Positions 12,001 through 24,100 of a DNA stretch of 64,000 nt are shown here, one piece after another. The stretch is taken from positions 1 to 64,000 of IMG/VR virus record IMGVR_UViG_3300008735_000004, one strand, 5' to 3'. The DNA comes from a virus. The position numbers and the translations under genes were made by a program. The notes below the pieces were generated by a model. That model worked only from the letters and a program-made list of their open reading frames with translations. It had not been told where the DNA came from and did no database searches. The stretch's first letter is position 1, and the number at the start of each line of letters is the position of its first letter.

Positions 12001-14970
12001 TTCTTTCATATCAGTTAATATTTTATGAAAGCGTTCATCTCTAGTTCTGAAAGATAAACTAACTGATGGGTTGGAAATACCCATGTGCTGGAAGGTGGGC
12101 ACCGTGCTGGAACTTAAATAGTGGGGTATTACATTATTTGCATAATTATAGCTAATAGACTGTAATACAGTTTGAAATTGATATACGTAAGGATCTTTCT
12201 CATTCTTATCATAGTGTTGGTTTTGATTAATTAAATCATCTATATCTACAGCAGATCCCAGCGCTCTTAAAGCCTTTTTTTGTTCTTCTGTTTTTGCAGA
12301 AAATATATCTGCATCTAAGGGAGGAACAGGATCACTCATCCAATTAAATGTTAGATGTACTTTATCATAATTTAATAATGAGCTAAAATGGGAAAGTCCC
12401 AAAAAGCCTAAAGGATCCCTAGAAAGTTCCTCAAAGAGGGGACCTATAAAATTTTCTAAAGCAGAACCTATCTTTTTCCCGTCTTCACTAAGGATATCCT
12501 GTTCGGCTAATTTACCTAATCTGTCTAGAAACTCTTTACCTGCTGATTTTAATTCTAGGGTATCTGCTACCACAAAAATCTCATCCTCTAAGTTAATTGT
12601 AACTTCTTTTAGAACTGTTTGACCAGTTGTAGAATCTGGAATTTTTAATGTAACTATTCCGTTATTTAAATCAGACGATTGTATATAATCTCCAAAAGTT
12701 TCATCCTGTATTCTGCTTCTTATCCAGGTACGTAAAGCATCATTCAAACTATCCACAAAAAACGTTGCTTCTTTTGCGTAACTAACTGTTTTTGCTAATT
12801 CTAATAATATTTTTGAAATATCTGGTTTAGTGTTCACGTCTTGGTAAAGCTCTTTAAGCTTTCGCATACTATCAGAAGCGTCAGTACCTTGTAATTCTGC
12901 TAATACAGTTTTCATCAGGGTATATGCATGCCCTAATTTAGACATCCTAACTTTAAATAAACTTTGAGCTGTTTTAAAACCTTTAGGAGTATTATAAGTT
13001 AAGTATAGCTTATTATTATGTTCAGGTCTATATTTTGGCCAATATTTCTCTAAATCTCCATCATTCTCATTTTTAGTGGGCCTGCCCTCTCGTAGGCCTT
13101 TGTAAGTTGGAAAATCTCGTAAAACGTCTTTATATTGAATTTGAAATGGGATAGATTCTTGAGGATATCTTGTGACATAGGTTTCATCATCTACCTTGTA
13201 ATTTTTATTACTATTTCCTATTTTAATTTCATGATACTTATTAACAGAATCTAGAACAGATATAGTTGTAAAAGCATCTGATCTAGGATTGTTTGTATCT
13301 TTATCTAACTGATCATGAGCAGTGCTTACTATGGTATTATCTAAAGAATATCTTAATGATTTTTCAATAGCGGATTCTTTGGCATCTTCCCATGATTTCC
13401 ACATTTTAGGAACAACTCCATAAGGAAATCTATTCATTCTTACAATAGATAGATGTGCTTGAATTGTATTAGGAAACCCAGGAAGAGTACTTAAGGATAT
13501 ATTTTCTAAATAAATAGCAATAGGCCCAAAACGTCGTTTTAAAACCTCTGCTTCATCTAGATCCTCCTCAGTTGCTTTTGTAAAGGTATTTTTTCTTCCA
13601 ACCCAGGAGTCATAAATAGTAGTATTCTGAATTGTGGTAAATGGCATACTTTGGAACATTGCGATAAGAGGTCTGAGCTGCTTATTAATAGCGTCTTCTC
13701 CCGAGAAATACAAAGTAAGATCTACTCTATTCATCTCATTATTTGTAGTTATTACCGGATCACCCTTAGTTCTAATGGTAGGAAGCGTCATTGCTTGGTT
13801 GGTGGAACTAAACCTTACAGATACGGGAGGAATGGTAAAATAAATATCTCCTATATACATTGATCCCGTTTCTTCTGCATTTTCTCCCCAAATATAAAAA
13901 CGAGGATCATCAGTTTTAATTTCTGCTTTTCTTACTTTTTGTTGTACTTCCTCTCGTTTTTCTTGAGCAACTTCTGTCGCTTCTTTATAATTGTATTTTA
14001 TAGCAGCCTTTGCTTCTTTTTTCCAAGTAGTAGGTTTAAATAAATGAGGTTTATTAAAGTTATCTATATTTAAAAGATTACGAATATCTTCTGTATTCCT
14101 AAAAACTCTTTTAAAGAAATGATCATTATTTGCTTTCTCCCATTTATCTTGTAAATAAAGAATAGAATCCGATATAAGCTGACTGTTTGTTATAGGAGTT
14201 TTAAAGATCTCAGATAAATTCTTGGGAGAAGGAGGAAGATCATCGTCACTATAACAAATATATTGTAAATAGGTAATATCTAAGCTTGGATCATCTGGAT
14301 GTACTTCATTATTTAATTGACTTATATCTGTATAATTAATCCAGCCGGTTGGGTTATTAATAATTATTTCTTCTAAAGAGTTAATAGACCTCTTCCGTAG
14401 TTTTTCTAAAACATATAAAGCAAAAAATAAATCCTGGACACTTTCATCAAAGTATTTTGGAAATTCTGATGATGATAAATTATATTTATAATTCGGATTT
14501 TCAGAATTAATAGACCCGGCTGTTATATCATTTTCTAACGCCTTAAGTAGATCAGAGTAAAATATGTCTAAATAATCTTTGCTATCTGGTAAGATAGTAG
14601 ATATATAGTTAGAGAATATATAAAAGTTGATTGAAGAAAGCTGCTGCCAGCCTATATGATATTTACCGTAGTATTTATTGCAGGCTTGGGCCCCTTTAGC
14701 AGTATTAGCATTCCCGTTATTTTCCGACATTGCCTGTTTTGTCTTTAAAATATTAAACCAATTTTTATTTATATTAGAAACTGCAGCAGCAGTTTGCATA
14801 GCATTTAATAGTTTTATGTTATGCTCTGCTTTGCTGAAAGTAGGAACATCTTCATTTGGAAAATGTTCTTTCCAAGCATTTTCCCTTTCATTTTTTTTCC
14901 AATCAGCATAATTTTTTTTAAGAACTTCTTCTACATAGTTTGCTATTGATACATATTTTTTAGTAGCCAT
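6040..14970 (-). CDS. Giant baseplate hub protein (2976 aa) with gp27/gpD-like hub region
   Basis: A 2976-residue protein, far above the 300-1000 residues usual for tail hubs. Visible parts in order: charged helical N-terminus (1-350); a beta domain with MYIGDIYFTIPPVSVRF (about 370) and DLTLYFSGEDAINKQLRPLI (about 415), the wording of 'IPP...LRPLI.. F' virion domains; a second related domain (NPSVSLSFRTRDERFHKIL, about 960); a long helical stretch; then a hub-like region with FPTFKIFFIEED (about 1810), AVLRLSNVTNVL, MKFKGAITEINPGSVLEVTA, DYIVTTLPFDEG and RETLYFGPREGQY (about 2135). Near 2600 the phrase GNPHIKPWDQVFIHDD resembles hub C-terminal barrels, followed by positively charged helices and a hydrophobic stretch at about 2880. 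Hub assignment rests on these phrases and on its place after the tape-measure block. No peptidoglycan hydrolase motif was seen. Confidence 0.65.
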   Translation of the reverse strand: MATKKYVSIANYVEEVLKKNYADWKKNERENAWKEHFPNEDVPTFSKAEHNIKLLNAMQTAAAVSNINKNWFNILKTKQAMSENNGNANTAKGAQACNKYYGKYHIGWQQLSSINFYIFSNYISTILPDSKDYLDIFYSDLLKALENDITAGSINSENPNYKYNLSSSEFPKYFDESVQDLFFALYVLEKLRKRSINSLEEIIINNPTGWINYTDISQLNNEVHPDDPSLDITYLQYICYSDDDLPPSPKNLSEIFKTPITNSQLISDSILYLQDKWEKANNDHFFKRVFRNTEDIRNLLNIDNFNKPHLFKPTTWKKEAKAAIKYNYKEATEVAQEKREEVQQKVRKAEIKTDDPRFYIWGENAEETGSMYIGDIYFTIPPVSVRFSSTNQAMTLPTIRTKGDPVITTNNEMNRVDLTLYFSGEDAINKQLRPLIAMFQSMPFTTIQNTTIYDSWVGRKNTFTKATEEDLDEAEVLKRRFGPIAIYLENISLSTLPGFPNTIQAHLSIVRMNRFPYGVVPKMWKSWEDAKESAIEKSLRYSLDNTIVSTAHDQLDKDTNNPRSDAFTTISVLDSVNKYHEIKIGNSNKNYKVDDETYVTRYPQESIPFQIQYKDVLRDFPTYKGLREGRPTKNENDGDLEKYWPKYRPEHNNKLYLTYNTPKGFKTAQSLFKVRMSKLGHAYTLMKTVLAELQGTDASDSMRKLKELYQDVNTKPDISKILLELAKTVSYAKEATFFVDSLNDALRTWIRSRIQDETFGDYIQSSDLNNGIVTLKIPDSTTGQTVLKEVTINLEDEIFVVADTLELKSAGKEFLDRLGKLAEQDILSEDGKKIGSALENFIGPLFEELSRDPLGFLGLSHFSSLLNYDKVHLTFNWMSDPVPPLDADIFSAKTEEQKKALRALGSAVDIDDLINQNQHYDKNEKDPYVYQFQTVLQSISYNYANNVIPHYLSSSTVPTFQHMGISNPSVSLSFRTRDERFHKILTDMKEAIQEVGSMILAGETSLLGMDKLIVSGNYNGANVGTFSGHLLNSLGFTECVIQNVSSRSLEGYPGWWEVSIDLLGDSQNLRLLEQLKPLSIPELSDLPYVTQHFFPTPLLNILNLPEFMDEKDKNRLKYLVKLIRDWQAKRDYVGPNGERNPEHLYVKSEYGYYDNGWAANLVSANMSLKRFYESYYQKISKKFNYLSAYIELDDSTETVPIIHLNTADNEAKELANAVLNSDVKAHITGILHAVQKWENQQRKDDPTGFGKDYPIKFSITSTLKAHYTSYIKNVFSILFNLMKTRPDAFTYTNSNPSFYPIVGLPFESDEDNPIYLEFLILSNRIKTSFFGLLRRQDFRQFLDYYIKLPNKSISSLTFVDRVIKQIEDTAVKLKKQKEDEPTYESYIGERLSILNQNKKKLEDYKADDTKNKSINKKIDINATYTDLIKTINEAVTDTHPDLRLPRDSDSNTGHRYISPGFPFVDQDPELEIIEMSKAAEELKIIVFGQFAAISSGKFLESYKGLKALFIGEDGTEDADAKMNVQKAMHKLLVSKSLGKLLPTAIDPQTSEKYTDISAMIRDLETVGNTISDTLPRDDSDRIAGTYYWIDENNEPQRSNYSLATEYVEAHWTGNIPPETAVVLTHSQLETWEKDKTLPKMQRVEQLKRITKVNLINLMSRAAMLDYLVTMVYAASLNETLATKTKNINVTLTLKELKKSASATYEVFANFNMDLDSYKETLAKALTFETQLAKIGNETHEVGMQIAAALLQKRTLAINMAKMVDEDNPDAFLQYFGVGDIDNAELKWEMLGKFNNYLQTKRKGTMDRAFPTFKIFFIEEDNYAWKAFDDFYSYDAASEISIVESKHAASKTAVLRLSNVTNVLTNDVFANLANEGSAAVSSYNLNLKIGTQIMILVGYGSDYRQLRMKFKGAITEINPGSVLEVTAQSWGAGLLNNVGAVGGVSYSSTSGATSLGAAVIDILAQTPGLSHLGRWQIRDEELNNPDKVAETSFKNAYWAKAISSLAGPLQDFNPIQSNFMDIIKNTPTTYEELQTSYRQNNVIVKSFGNSLYDNIIINNTRAHGYGFTNWFYRVWDEASSMFTDEAGFQWHVVRQSAWDALHEAALFLGDYIVTTLPFDEGNDIFLNPPRETLYFGPREGQYQASRYLPKINIEQQLKEIIDMHKISKPVKEELRTPEQEHSDSILLQIGKTILAKTLDVSWKYGNPCNRIGGIHMKPSEREKLLAGKSDYGWSSNTDLLSIFVRTLESNGWSKVADLIKKSVAPRGTEDVGTIISSDKITKTALHEILLNDFEGKHMSLSMQASKFQYSTEDLIISNDLVNGKITNYKGEGDNYTYHYPAHTVNNYSAVVSSSKQTFNALYNPGWGTASPFEEKHKEDLRSSFYYIFYSFKGTTLGAIMEPYFKNIFYNYLPNIDKAIVEDAYNQLIYYQENKKRGNLSKSTGVDMDIEAAISSLRGTTQIFQYKPVIGMHVVNSYEDILDNSIIATADQMYNHVEVLFDDEPDPTNNISNAKYRSQAWISYDQDPDYMRTYQTYMKNMDSHLFFNTFEANTYINNANSDAQQATMLTQHAIAQQVLMNVMKPMYQGTLTMLGNPHIKPWDQVFIHDDSIAMYGPVEVEQVVNTISATGGYTTTIIPNLCVTYKSASKQIDNLILSIQTTIQTMGFIGTILKHAASIGAVWFAMKPKMLSPKSGEVGGVIGRYLKKGAKDAAENLSTLKDFKKISKIEQIKKVAKGNLSGDDFTRIESVGDDFVKMRKKAKMLNKQLTITYKYIDDLRAPMGTFDFTYRNVLLQDIDDQLNNIEELTGKKPNQKIVKDIKEKVKRKNVSKATLKKQIARVKALRSKTIREVTTSSLDDVLKSSINSLNFRSGMMSAGLKVLNWVGWAYTAYEIGSAIWESFENYANSRIFLAGLLAGENQLTWMPLEYQGKSYVAGLEGILGSSRDIDTVLWGEFQGDNSNMNRVISVLKRQMEQV

Positions 14971-14977
14971 TTATAAA

Positions 14978-15172
14978 TTACCTATTAAGAATAGAGGGCT
15001 TGCGTAATTGTTTAAATACGCTAATTTTATCAGTAAAGTCTATGTCGTTTACATGTAAACGAACTTCTCCCTGTGTTATTTCAGATACAATCATCTGAAG
15101 ATAACCAGATAGAGAAGAAATTTCATGATCATAGGGTACCGGCGGTAAATCAACTTGAATCTTTATTTTCAT
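14978..15172 (-). CDS. Small unknown protein between two giant genes
   Basis: A 64-residue acidic/hydrophobic protein (start MKIKIQVDLPPVPYDHEISS) whose ATG at 15172 overlaps the stop of the 2994-residue gene in a TAATG-type junction and whose own stop lies seven bases before the next start. The tight tiling, and the fact that the frame would otherwise leave a gap in an otherwise seamless cluster, support it as real. Its sequence suggests two beta strands around a helix and resembles a small adaptor or chaperone more than an enzyme, but no family is recognised. Confidence 0.6.
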   Translation of the reverse strand: MKIKIQVDLPPVPYDHEISSLSGYLQMIVSEITQGEVRLHVNDIDFTDKISVFKQLRKPSILNR

Positions 15173-18100
15173 TATCTTAGTAATATTCCGTTTACTTGTT
15201 TAGCCATTTGCTGTAAACTAAGTGCATCCTTTCTATGCTGCACTCTTGTATAATTTACCATTCCCGGTGGAGGGGGCGGCATGTGTTTATTCTCATAACC
15301 CGGTGCTCCACTAAAAGCAGGTAATCCAGCTAGCTTTGCCATTTTATCTAATAATACAGGTGAACTTTCTCTAAATCGTGTGAGCCTGTTTCTATAAGTT
15401 TTTCCTAACTCCTGTAGAGAAGGTATGTCATATCTTTCACCATCTGCTCGCTGATCTGGTAACAGAATCGAATTAGTATTCGGATCTAATATCATCATAG
15501 CCAAAGCAGCAACTCCCGCTCGTTTGGCCCACTTACCCTGTGCTACTCCATGAAGCATATCTCCTAAAAATTTAGAAGTTTGTTCAATAACTGTTCGTGA
15601 ACTTACTGCCTCATCTGTAAAAGCCCTGCTAACCACATATTTAGCCATATCGTCTGCTGTTGAGATAGACATTGCATCTGCGCTTGATATACTTCCCTCG
15701 AAGGCATGCCCAATCCATGCTCTACTGCCTTGTGAAAAAGCATCCTGAAGAGCACCATAGACCCCAGCTTTGGGACCTCTACCAACTAAGAAGGATGTTA
15801 TGTTACCATATATCAATTGATTGGCCTCCATTCTAGCGGCGGCTCCTTGTATTCGCCCTGCAATCTCTCCCATTTCAAAGAATAATTTTCTTTGCTTTTC
15901 TAGTTCAGCGGCTGCTCTTATTTTATTAGCATGTCCTTCTATGTAATCAGATTCTACATCCAGAAGTAAATTCTTTGCATTAGCATCTTCAGCTGACATT
16001 CCTCCCCATAACATCTTTAAGGCTTGTCCAAAGGTTCCTTTACCTTGTTGGTTAAAAAAGCCATAATGAAATTTTGTACGAGCCTCATAAGCTTGTTGGA
16101 ATGATGCTAAAACACTGCTAGTAGCTGCTTTTTGTTTTTCAATAGGAACATGGTGAGTATAGTTTGATAAAAATTTATTCATATAATCTAATCCAGTCAT
16201 TTTAGATTTTACCCATTTTCCAACTATTTTTTCACCCGTTACAGGATCTATTCCATCCGCAACATAATATGATAAATTTGCATTTTTATTTAACTTTTCC
16301 CAACCTGTTTCAAGTTCTGTATGAAGTTTACGCGCATGTTTCCTAATATAATCATAGTTGTAAGTTGTTTGACCATCTACCCCTGTTATAATTGCTTCTT
16401 TAGCACTAAACTCAGCGGAAACATCAGATAAAAAGTCTATGGTATTGCTGGCACTTTCTAATTTTCCTTTACCTGTTGCAATACTGCCTAATCTGTCTAT
16501 AACGCTGGTTTTCATTCCAGAGGATTTTCCTCCCCCAAATAAAACATCCCATCGTTCTTGTTGTTTACCGACTGGGCCTACAAGTGTTTGCTGGATCATA
16601 TAAAGAAGACCCCTATTACGCATTCCTGTTGCTGCTTCATCAGTAGTAACTGTATTTACAAAACCTTCTAATTGAGAATTAGTTAAACGTTGGAATTCAT
16701 CCTCTCCCATTTCTCCTAATAACCATCTTGATGCTAGATCCGGATCTTGTATTATTTTACCATAGTCTGTGCCGGAGTGTAGGAGAGAACCTCTTCCTTC
16801 TTTCATAGCCATCCAGCTTATGTTTTCTCGAATACGTGTAACTTCTTTTTGGATTCCTTTTTGTTGTTCTACTTTCCAAATACCTTTAGCGCGGTTTTTA
16901 AATTCTAATAAATCTGCCTTATTTCCGCTATTTTTTAATTCTTCTAATTCTGTTAATTGGTTTAGTTTACTTTTATTTAACTCTCCTGATGCTTTAAGTT
17001 TCTGTAAATCTTTAAGCATCATATCCTCATCAACTCCTAGAGACGACGTTTCTAACATACGTTGTACAAGGTCACCATCATAGTCACCACCCATCAACGC
17101 AAGTTCTAATTGATTTACTGTTACTATTTTATCAATTTCTGCAGTTTTCATTCCAATCTTTTTAAATAATTCATCATGCCATAAGTAAGCTACAGAGTGA
17201 TTCATAATTCCCTTGTTTTCAAACATGGGTTGTCTAGCTAATTCGTCAATTACACGTCGTTTACCTGTGAGCATTTCAATCCAACGATCTACAGCAGATT
17301 TTGTTGTATTCCGAGACGCCTCAGTTGCTTCATGGGTAGTGTCTGTTAAACGACGCACTATATTCATCAAATCTTCGTCGGCGCTTTCGGCCATTACTTT
17401 AAGAGAGTTTGAAAACTGTCCAGTCGGCATTATACGTTCATTTAATCCAGTTCCTCGTGCATTATAAAATGAATGTCCATCGATACTTCTTAATAAATTT
17501 CCAATTGCATCTTTTGGTCTGCTTTTTGGTTTATTCATAATACCCTCTAAAACATCATCCATTTTAATATCTCTAGTGGCTTGGATCATTTTATCAAGAA
17601 CAGCTTTCTGCCCTTTACCTGATCTCTTTTTAATTGCTTCCAGTGCCTCAACAATAGAATTTGAGCCCTCAAATTTTGATAGAGTTTTTCCAGCTAAATC
17701 ACTTGCATCATTTGCTAGGGCTCCCATAATATTTTTAGCCAATACAATAGAATTTACAGCTTTACCATATTGAGAACCTGCTGCGTAGAATTGATTTGCT
17801 TTCCAAGAATGAATATTAATTCCTTCATATACTAAGGAAGACAGCGGGGCTCCAATTCTTGCCATAGCATTTTCTATGCTACTTTTTATTGTACCTAAAT
17901 TTTTGGCTCCTCCATTTTTTATGTCTTTTGCAATTCTAACTAGATCCTCGCTATAAACAGATATAGCATCAGCAATTTGTAAAGTTCTGCTAGATTGCGT
18001 ACCCATAACATATTTATTATCTAATAATTGTGGTGCATCAGCTCTTACAAAAGGGACCAGTATTCCATCCAAAGGTCCTGTAACATCATCAGCAAATCCT

Positions 18101-21100
18101 GGCATTTGTTTTAAATATACTTCTAGCATTTGTCTTTCTGCAGGATCAGTTGCCTTATCTTTTAATGTTTTCTTTATTTGACTTATTAACATTGACTTTT
18201 GTTTATTTTCGGCATCCTGCATTTGTCTTATAACACTGTCATCTATACCCGCATCACCAAATACTTTTTCAATAGAAGGTAATTCGAATTTAAAAAGAGT
18301 ATCCTGTTTAGTTTGAAATAGTTTTATTTTTTCAAAAGCCTCTTTGTCTATTAAACCAAGTTTACTTATCCGTTGGTTTTGTTTGTACCATTCTAATTCC
18401 TTTCCTAATTCTGTATCTTGTTTAATTAATTCATCCAACATACTAGCATGTTTAGGATCTGTTACATCTATATTTTTGAAAACTTTATATTTCTTTACAT
18501 CATGTTCTATGTCAGTTAAGCTATAGGTAGTGTGCAAACTTTTATCAAATTCAAATCCATTTTTAAAAGTAAGCGAAGCCGCATAATAAGTTTTTAAAGC
18601 ATTTTTTATATTTTGATGATGCTTGCCCATTTTTGGCAGTAATTGTCTAAATAAGTCTTTTCTAAACTGGTCATTTCCTTCGGTAGCATTATACATTAAC
18701 ATTACTTGCCAAATACTAAATGATTTATGTGTGGGAGTTCCATACATATCTACAGCTAGCTTTCTTGGTCCTTTTATATCAGATAAAGTCTCAGATAATC
18801 CTAATTCCGTAGGCGTTAACCACGCCATAGCTTCTGTGTATACTCCGGCTGTTAATTTTCCCTGGATGCCTCCTTCTTGAAAGAGACCCTTAGATTTAAA
18901 AGTTTCCTCATCTAGTAGGCCTTTCTGTATTGTAGTATATGGATCAAATAAAGCTATCTTAGTTTTTTTAACAATCCTGTTCATCTCATTTATAATGAGA
19001 GCTTTATCTGTAGCTTGAGTAGACGTACTTGCAGCAAGATCCCCAATTGCTTTCTCTTGTTGTTTAACTAAAATATCATATAAGGATTTAACTTGTTTTT
19101 CTAAAGTATCTTTACTAACTGTTCCTCCCAGTTTCTTGGAATAATCAAATAAAGCTTCTGTGTTTATTTCAACAAACATTTTTTTCATAGAAGAGTGATC
19201 AACGCCACTAATCTCTAACATCTTAGCAACACCTTTAAATAACTCGTGATTGGATGCATTTAGCTCTGAAGTTGATATTACTTCAGGTACATATATTGCT
19301 TTTCCAAACTGACTTGCTTGTTCTTTTGCCACTGGTGCTAGTTTTAATTTAAACATTGAATCAAATTCCGCGTCGCTAATACTAAAGGATTCTTTAATTA
19401 ATTTTTTAATTAATTTTTTCTGTTGGTTAGGATTTTTTCCATGAGCTTGGTAAATAGAATTTAAAGAACGTCTCATATGTATTTCAATCATATTTGTAAT
19501 ATTAGGCTTCTTAGCACCTAATATTGCTCCTATTCCTTTACCATAAGTAAAACCATGGCCTTCTCCGATACTATTACCCTTGAATAGTTTAGAAGGATCA
19601 ACTAATTTATTAAAGCCAGACTCTTCTATTGGAGTAATATCGAATAAAAAAGTACCTTCATTGAAATCAAAAGCTAATTGTTTTACTATAGTATGTTGTT
19701 TAATAGGATGGCTGCTGCCATATTTTAATTCTTTTTCTAGTTTATATCTTTTTCCAGTACTAACGTCCCATACGGCTGCTGCCGTATCATCAACTTTTAT
19801 TAAGGTGCTTCCTGGTTCTAAAATTGTTGCAGTAGATCCTTTTGTTCCTTTTTTTCCTACTAGATCTAATTTTAATATTCCGTCTGAGTCCATAGATTTA
19901 ACAAAATCTTCTAAGGTCATACTGGCGTCTACGGAATCTACTATGGCAGAGTTTACACCTCTTGCGCGCAGCCATTCTCTCATATTTAACTTACGTGCTC
20001 TATAAGGTGGTTTTATTTCCGGACTATTTGCTGTCTTACTGGATTCTAGCATTTCTTTGGCCACTCTATCAAATACTTTTAATGTTTTACCAGAGCCTCC
20101 TAAAGGCATATGTTTAAATCCCTTAGCCATACCTGGAGCGAGCATTGCTGTATCTTCCCCTACTAAGGAGTTGTTACTGGGTAAATAGTAGGCCATCATC
20201 TGTAGTCTAGATTTAAATACTTCTTCATTTCCTCTTTCTAAGGACTGTCCCATTAACCAGTCTCTTGTGAACGTAGAGCGAAGCTGCGTCATCCACATAG
20301 AAAATCCAGTATCTGTATTAGCTATATCACTCAGAGAATGTCTTATAATTGGAAAGAGGGATTTAGAAGCGCTAAGGCGGGCACCTCGTATTTCTGCACC
20401 TGTTCCAGGTATCAATGCCTTTTGGGATAAAACTTGATATGCTTGTTTTTGTAAATTAGCTTTATGCCCAAATGGTAAATAATTCTCTGGACCGAAAGCT
20501 GCCCCAATTCCTCGACCAGCTAGTCCTGGAGTAAACGCGAACAAATGGGAACGAAGAAGAGAAGGATCTCCAGCAGTACCCGCTTGGTTTAGTTGAAATA
20601 AGTCAGATTGTTCAGCAATTTGTAGGGGATTATACCACGCAAATTTTCTACCTGCTGTAATTTCTTCTGAAACAGTTCCAACTTGCATAATCTTATCATA
20701 GAGATAAGGATTATATTGTCGAATTTTTTCAGTTTTCCAATGCAATAAATCATGTAACACTTTATTAGCCCTAGTATCAAATGCTGGATCATGGTGACCT
20801 CCTTCTCCAAAAGTTTGTACAACATTTTTCCAATCCTGCTGTACCCATCTTTTAATGGAGCCCCTGAGATTAGCAGGGAGATCATCTATCATATGCTTAA
20901 CGTTTTGGGTTAAACGTCCTCGTGATTTATTAACAGCAACGGATAGATTTTTTGCCCAGTTTTTATGATCCATTTTTGGATCATCTACTGCTTCTTGAAT
21001 TAGGCTTTCAAATAAGCTTGTTAAGTTTAAAGAAGTATGATCGGGGTTTCCAGTTTGTAATAGCCGTGCCCATGCGTATGTATCAATGATATTACCCTTT

Positions 21101-24100
21101 GCAATAAGAGTAGCATCAGTAGTATCATATATTAGGCGTTTTATTAAGTCATAATCCTTAGTACCTTCCTTCATATCCTTAAATACGCGCCTTGCTGCTT
21201 TATTAATTAGTTTTAAATCCGCAGTACCTACATTCTGACCTAACCAAGTTACTTGCTTGTCTAAAGCATCTGCTCCGTACATATCCTTAGCAAATTTTAA
21301 CATTGAACTTTTTTCATTATAGAAGTGAGTAGTTTCCATTTTACCAGTTCTGGGATTGATTGCTTTTTGTGTAGAGATATCTACTCCTTTTTCAAAATCT
21401 TTCTGTGCTATAGAGAAACGCTTATCCATCCATTTATACCACTTAGTATAACCGTCTTCCGCCGCTTCACCGCCGGGCTGGTGTTTTACCATGAATTCTG
21501 CAATATTATCTTTAATCAAAGACCAATTGTCTGGAACAATATAATGATTTACTATTTTTTCTGGAGAACCTGATCCTTTGTTTAGTACATAGTTCATCCA
21601 ATATATACGGGTTCTAGGATCCCTTATCATTTTAGTACTACCTTTTACCTCGGTATATGGAGAACTAAACTCTAAGTCAAAAGATGCTAAGGTAGATTCT
21701 GTTTTGTTTATACTCATATCAGCTAATAAGGAACGCTTACCTAAGGCATGCGATTTGTAGTAATAGCTTGATTTTTTACCAGAAAGAACCGCAAATTCTT
21801 CTGAAATAACTTTCATACCTCTTACTCGATCTTGTACGTGCTCAGTAGCTGTACCCGACAGATCTGTGTATTGACTTAACATTCTACTTATTTGTGTTTT
21901 AGCCTGATAAGGATCCCATCCAGAATCTACTAAGTCATTCATTATTTTATTAGAACGCTCAAATAATTCATCTAGTTGTGCTAAACCTACACTTGAAGTA
22001 TTACTTACAGAAGCATCTAAACCGGATCCTAGGATCATATTAGAGTTATACAGTTTAGAGAAAGAGCTGGTTGAATATTGACCGAAACGTTCAAGGGATA
22101 TGGATTGTTTTAATGTACTTTTTCCAGGTATTTTAATTTGTAATTCTGCGCGTTGATGGGCCATATTTCCGTGAAGATCTGTTTTAATTTCCATAGACAC
22201 GTCAATACCGTCAATCATGTCCATGTATGCTGAAATATTATCCTCAAAGCCCACTGATTTAGCTAATATTTTTAATTGTTCAATTGCAGCGGCTCCTTTT
22301 GACCCACTTCTTTGAGAATTATTAAATAAAAGTTTTGCATTATTTTTTATTTCTTGTACTTTAGTTTCAAAAGCTGTAAGCACTTTAGATAGTTTTTCAG
22401 CTTGCCTAGCAGTACCATAAGCGGAATCATGTAATGCTTCTTGTCCTACAGATTTAAATATATCTTTATAAAGACGCTGTCTGCCCCTTAGTCTTTTTTC
22501 AAAAGACTTTAAATCTCCTATTCGATGTTTATCTGCTTCGGATAGGCCTGCCGTATAATCTTCTATAGTGGTTTTAAAGAGAGCAGTTAGCTGCTCAGGA
22601 GATGAAGTATTACTGGCTTTTATAATAGATCTGCCTTGCGGATTAAAATCAGCGCCAGTTATATTTTTATAAAAAGCCTCAGCAGTCCATTTGCTTGTTT
22701 TATCATTCATTTTTTGTCCTATCGCAATAGGATCATTTAATCGTGAATTTATTATATCTTTGATTCTTTCACTGGTAAATCTTTCTGATGAGAATTCCGA
22801 ATCTCCCACCTTTTGGGCAAGAAGTATTCTGATTTCCCGTACTGTATCAAAATAAGAAGGATCATCGATTTTGTTTATAAACTTAATAAACTCTTTATCA
22901 GACATTGTTTTTAAATTTAATGATTTTTCTCCTAATTTATGTGTGTATCTATTATCTACAAATTCATCAACAAGCTCTACAACTTGTCTTAGAGTTTTCC
23001 ATTTTTTAACAGCAAAAAGGGGTTCATGCATTTTATTAACTTTATCATAATGTTTTCCTGTTTCCATTTGAGCTTGGGCATATTTTTTTGCTATTTCATA
23101 TGCTTGATCCTTTTTACTTTCAATGTCCTCCATTATATTCTTCTTAATACCTTTTCTTATTGCGTGTCGTCTTGTATCTTTACCTAAGCGTAAATTAGTT
23201 AATTCTCCAATACTGGTATCTACTGCTCTTGACATTTGTATTAAGTCAGAATCTCCGCTTTTTATTAAGTCATCTTTTAAACCTTTTAATGCGTCTATGT
23301 GGTCTTGATAAGTATATCTTCCTTTATGTGTGCCTCCTTTTAAATGGTTTAATAAATATTTTTTTGCAGTATTATTTTTTTGCCAAGTATTCCAAATAGC
23401 CCATCGCTGTTTACTAATTTCTGTTAGTTCTCTATTCTGCCTAACTGAAATTAGTAATCTTATATTTATTTTTTCATCACGTAAAGGATCAATCCATGCG
23501 AGTTTTCCTGCATTCTCACCAGTTATCCAACCTATTTGAGTTAGTCCTCTGTCCTCCATTGCTTCTTGTAAGCCTGTCTTAAAAAATTGTATTCTTTTAT
23601 TATCTGCTATTAATTGTTCTGCTGCTTCTATTTCTTGTAATTTTTTTACAGAAAATAGTCCTTTAGTGTTTACTAAACCATCTACTGCCGTTAAAGCTTC
23701 ATCATATAATGTATTAATTTTTCCTATGGCATAACTATTATCTCTTATTATTTCAGGAAGAATATGTCGATTAAGGTTTCCTTTTTTAAGCTCAGCCGCC
23801 TCTCGTAACATATCAGGAATATCCGCTCCTATTTCTTTTCCTGATCCTTTCTGAACTAGTTTACCTAATGTGCTTTCTTCTTGTACTTCAATGGCGTGCT
23901 GTATGGCTCGTCCGCCAGACATTGAATCAAATATTGGATTATTTCTAGCCTCAGCATAGAGGTTTTTTAAAGATTCAATAAAAGCATCTTTAAAACCTAT
24001 GGCTGTTCCTCGTTTTATCCACTGATGCTGAGCTTCTACAATACCCAGAATAGAGGGTAAAGCAACAAAGGCAGATAAGCTTTTAGCCTTCCGTTTAGTA

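Noticed and set aside
17071-17085. DYDGD in the 2994-residue protein as an EF-hand calcium loop
   Set aside because: D-x-D-x-D spacing and a Glu at position 12 fit superficially, but position 6 is Leu rather than Gly and position 8 is Gln rather than a hydrophobic residue; the RQP...IM.H.V context upstream fits the RNAP barrel better.
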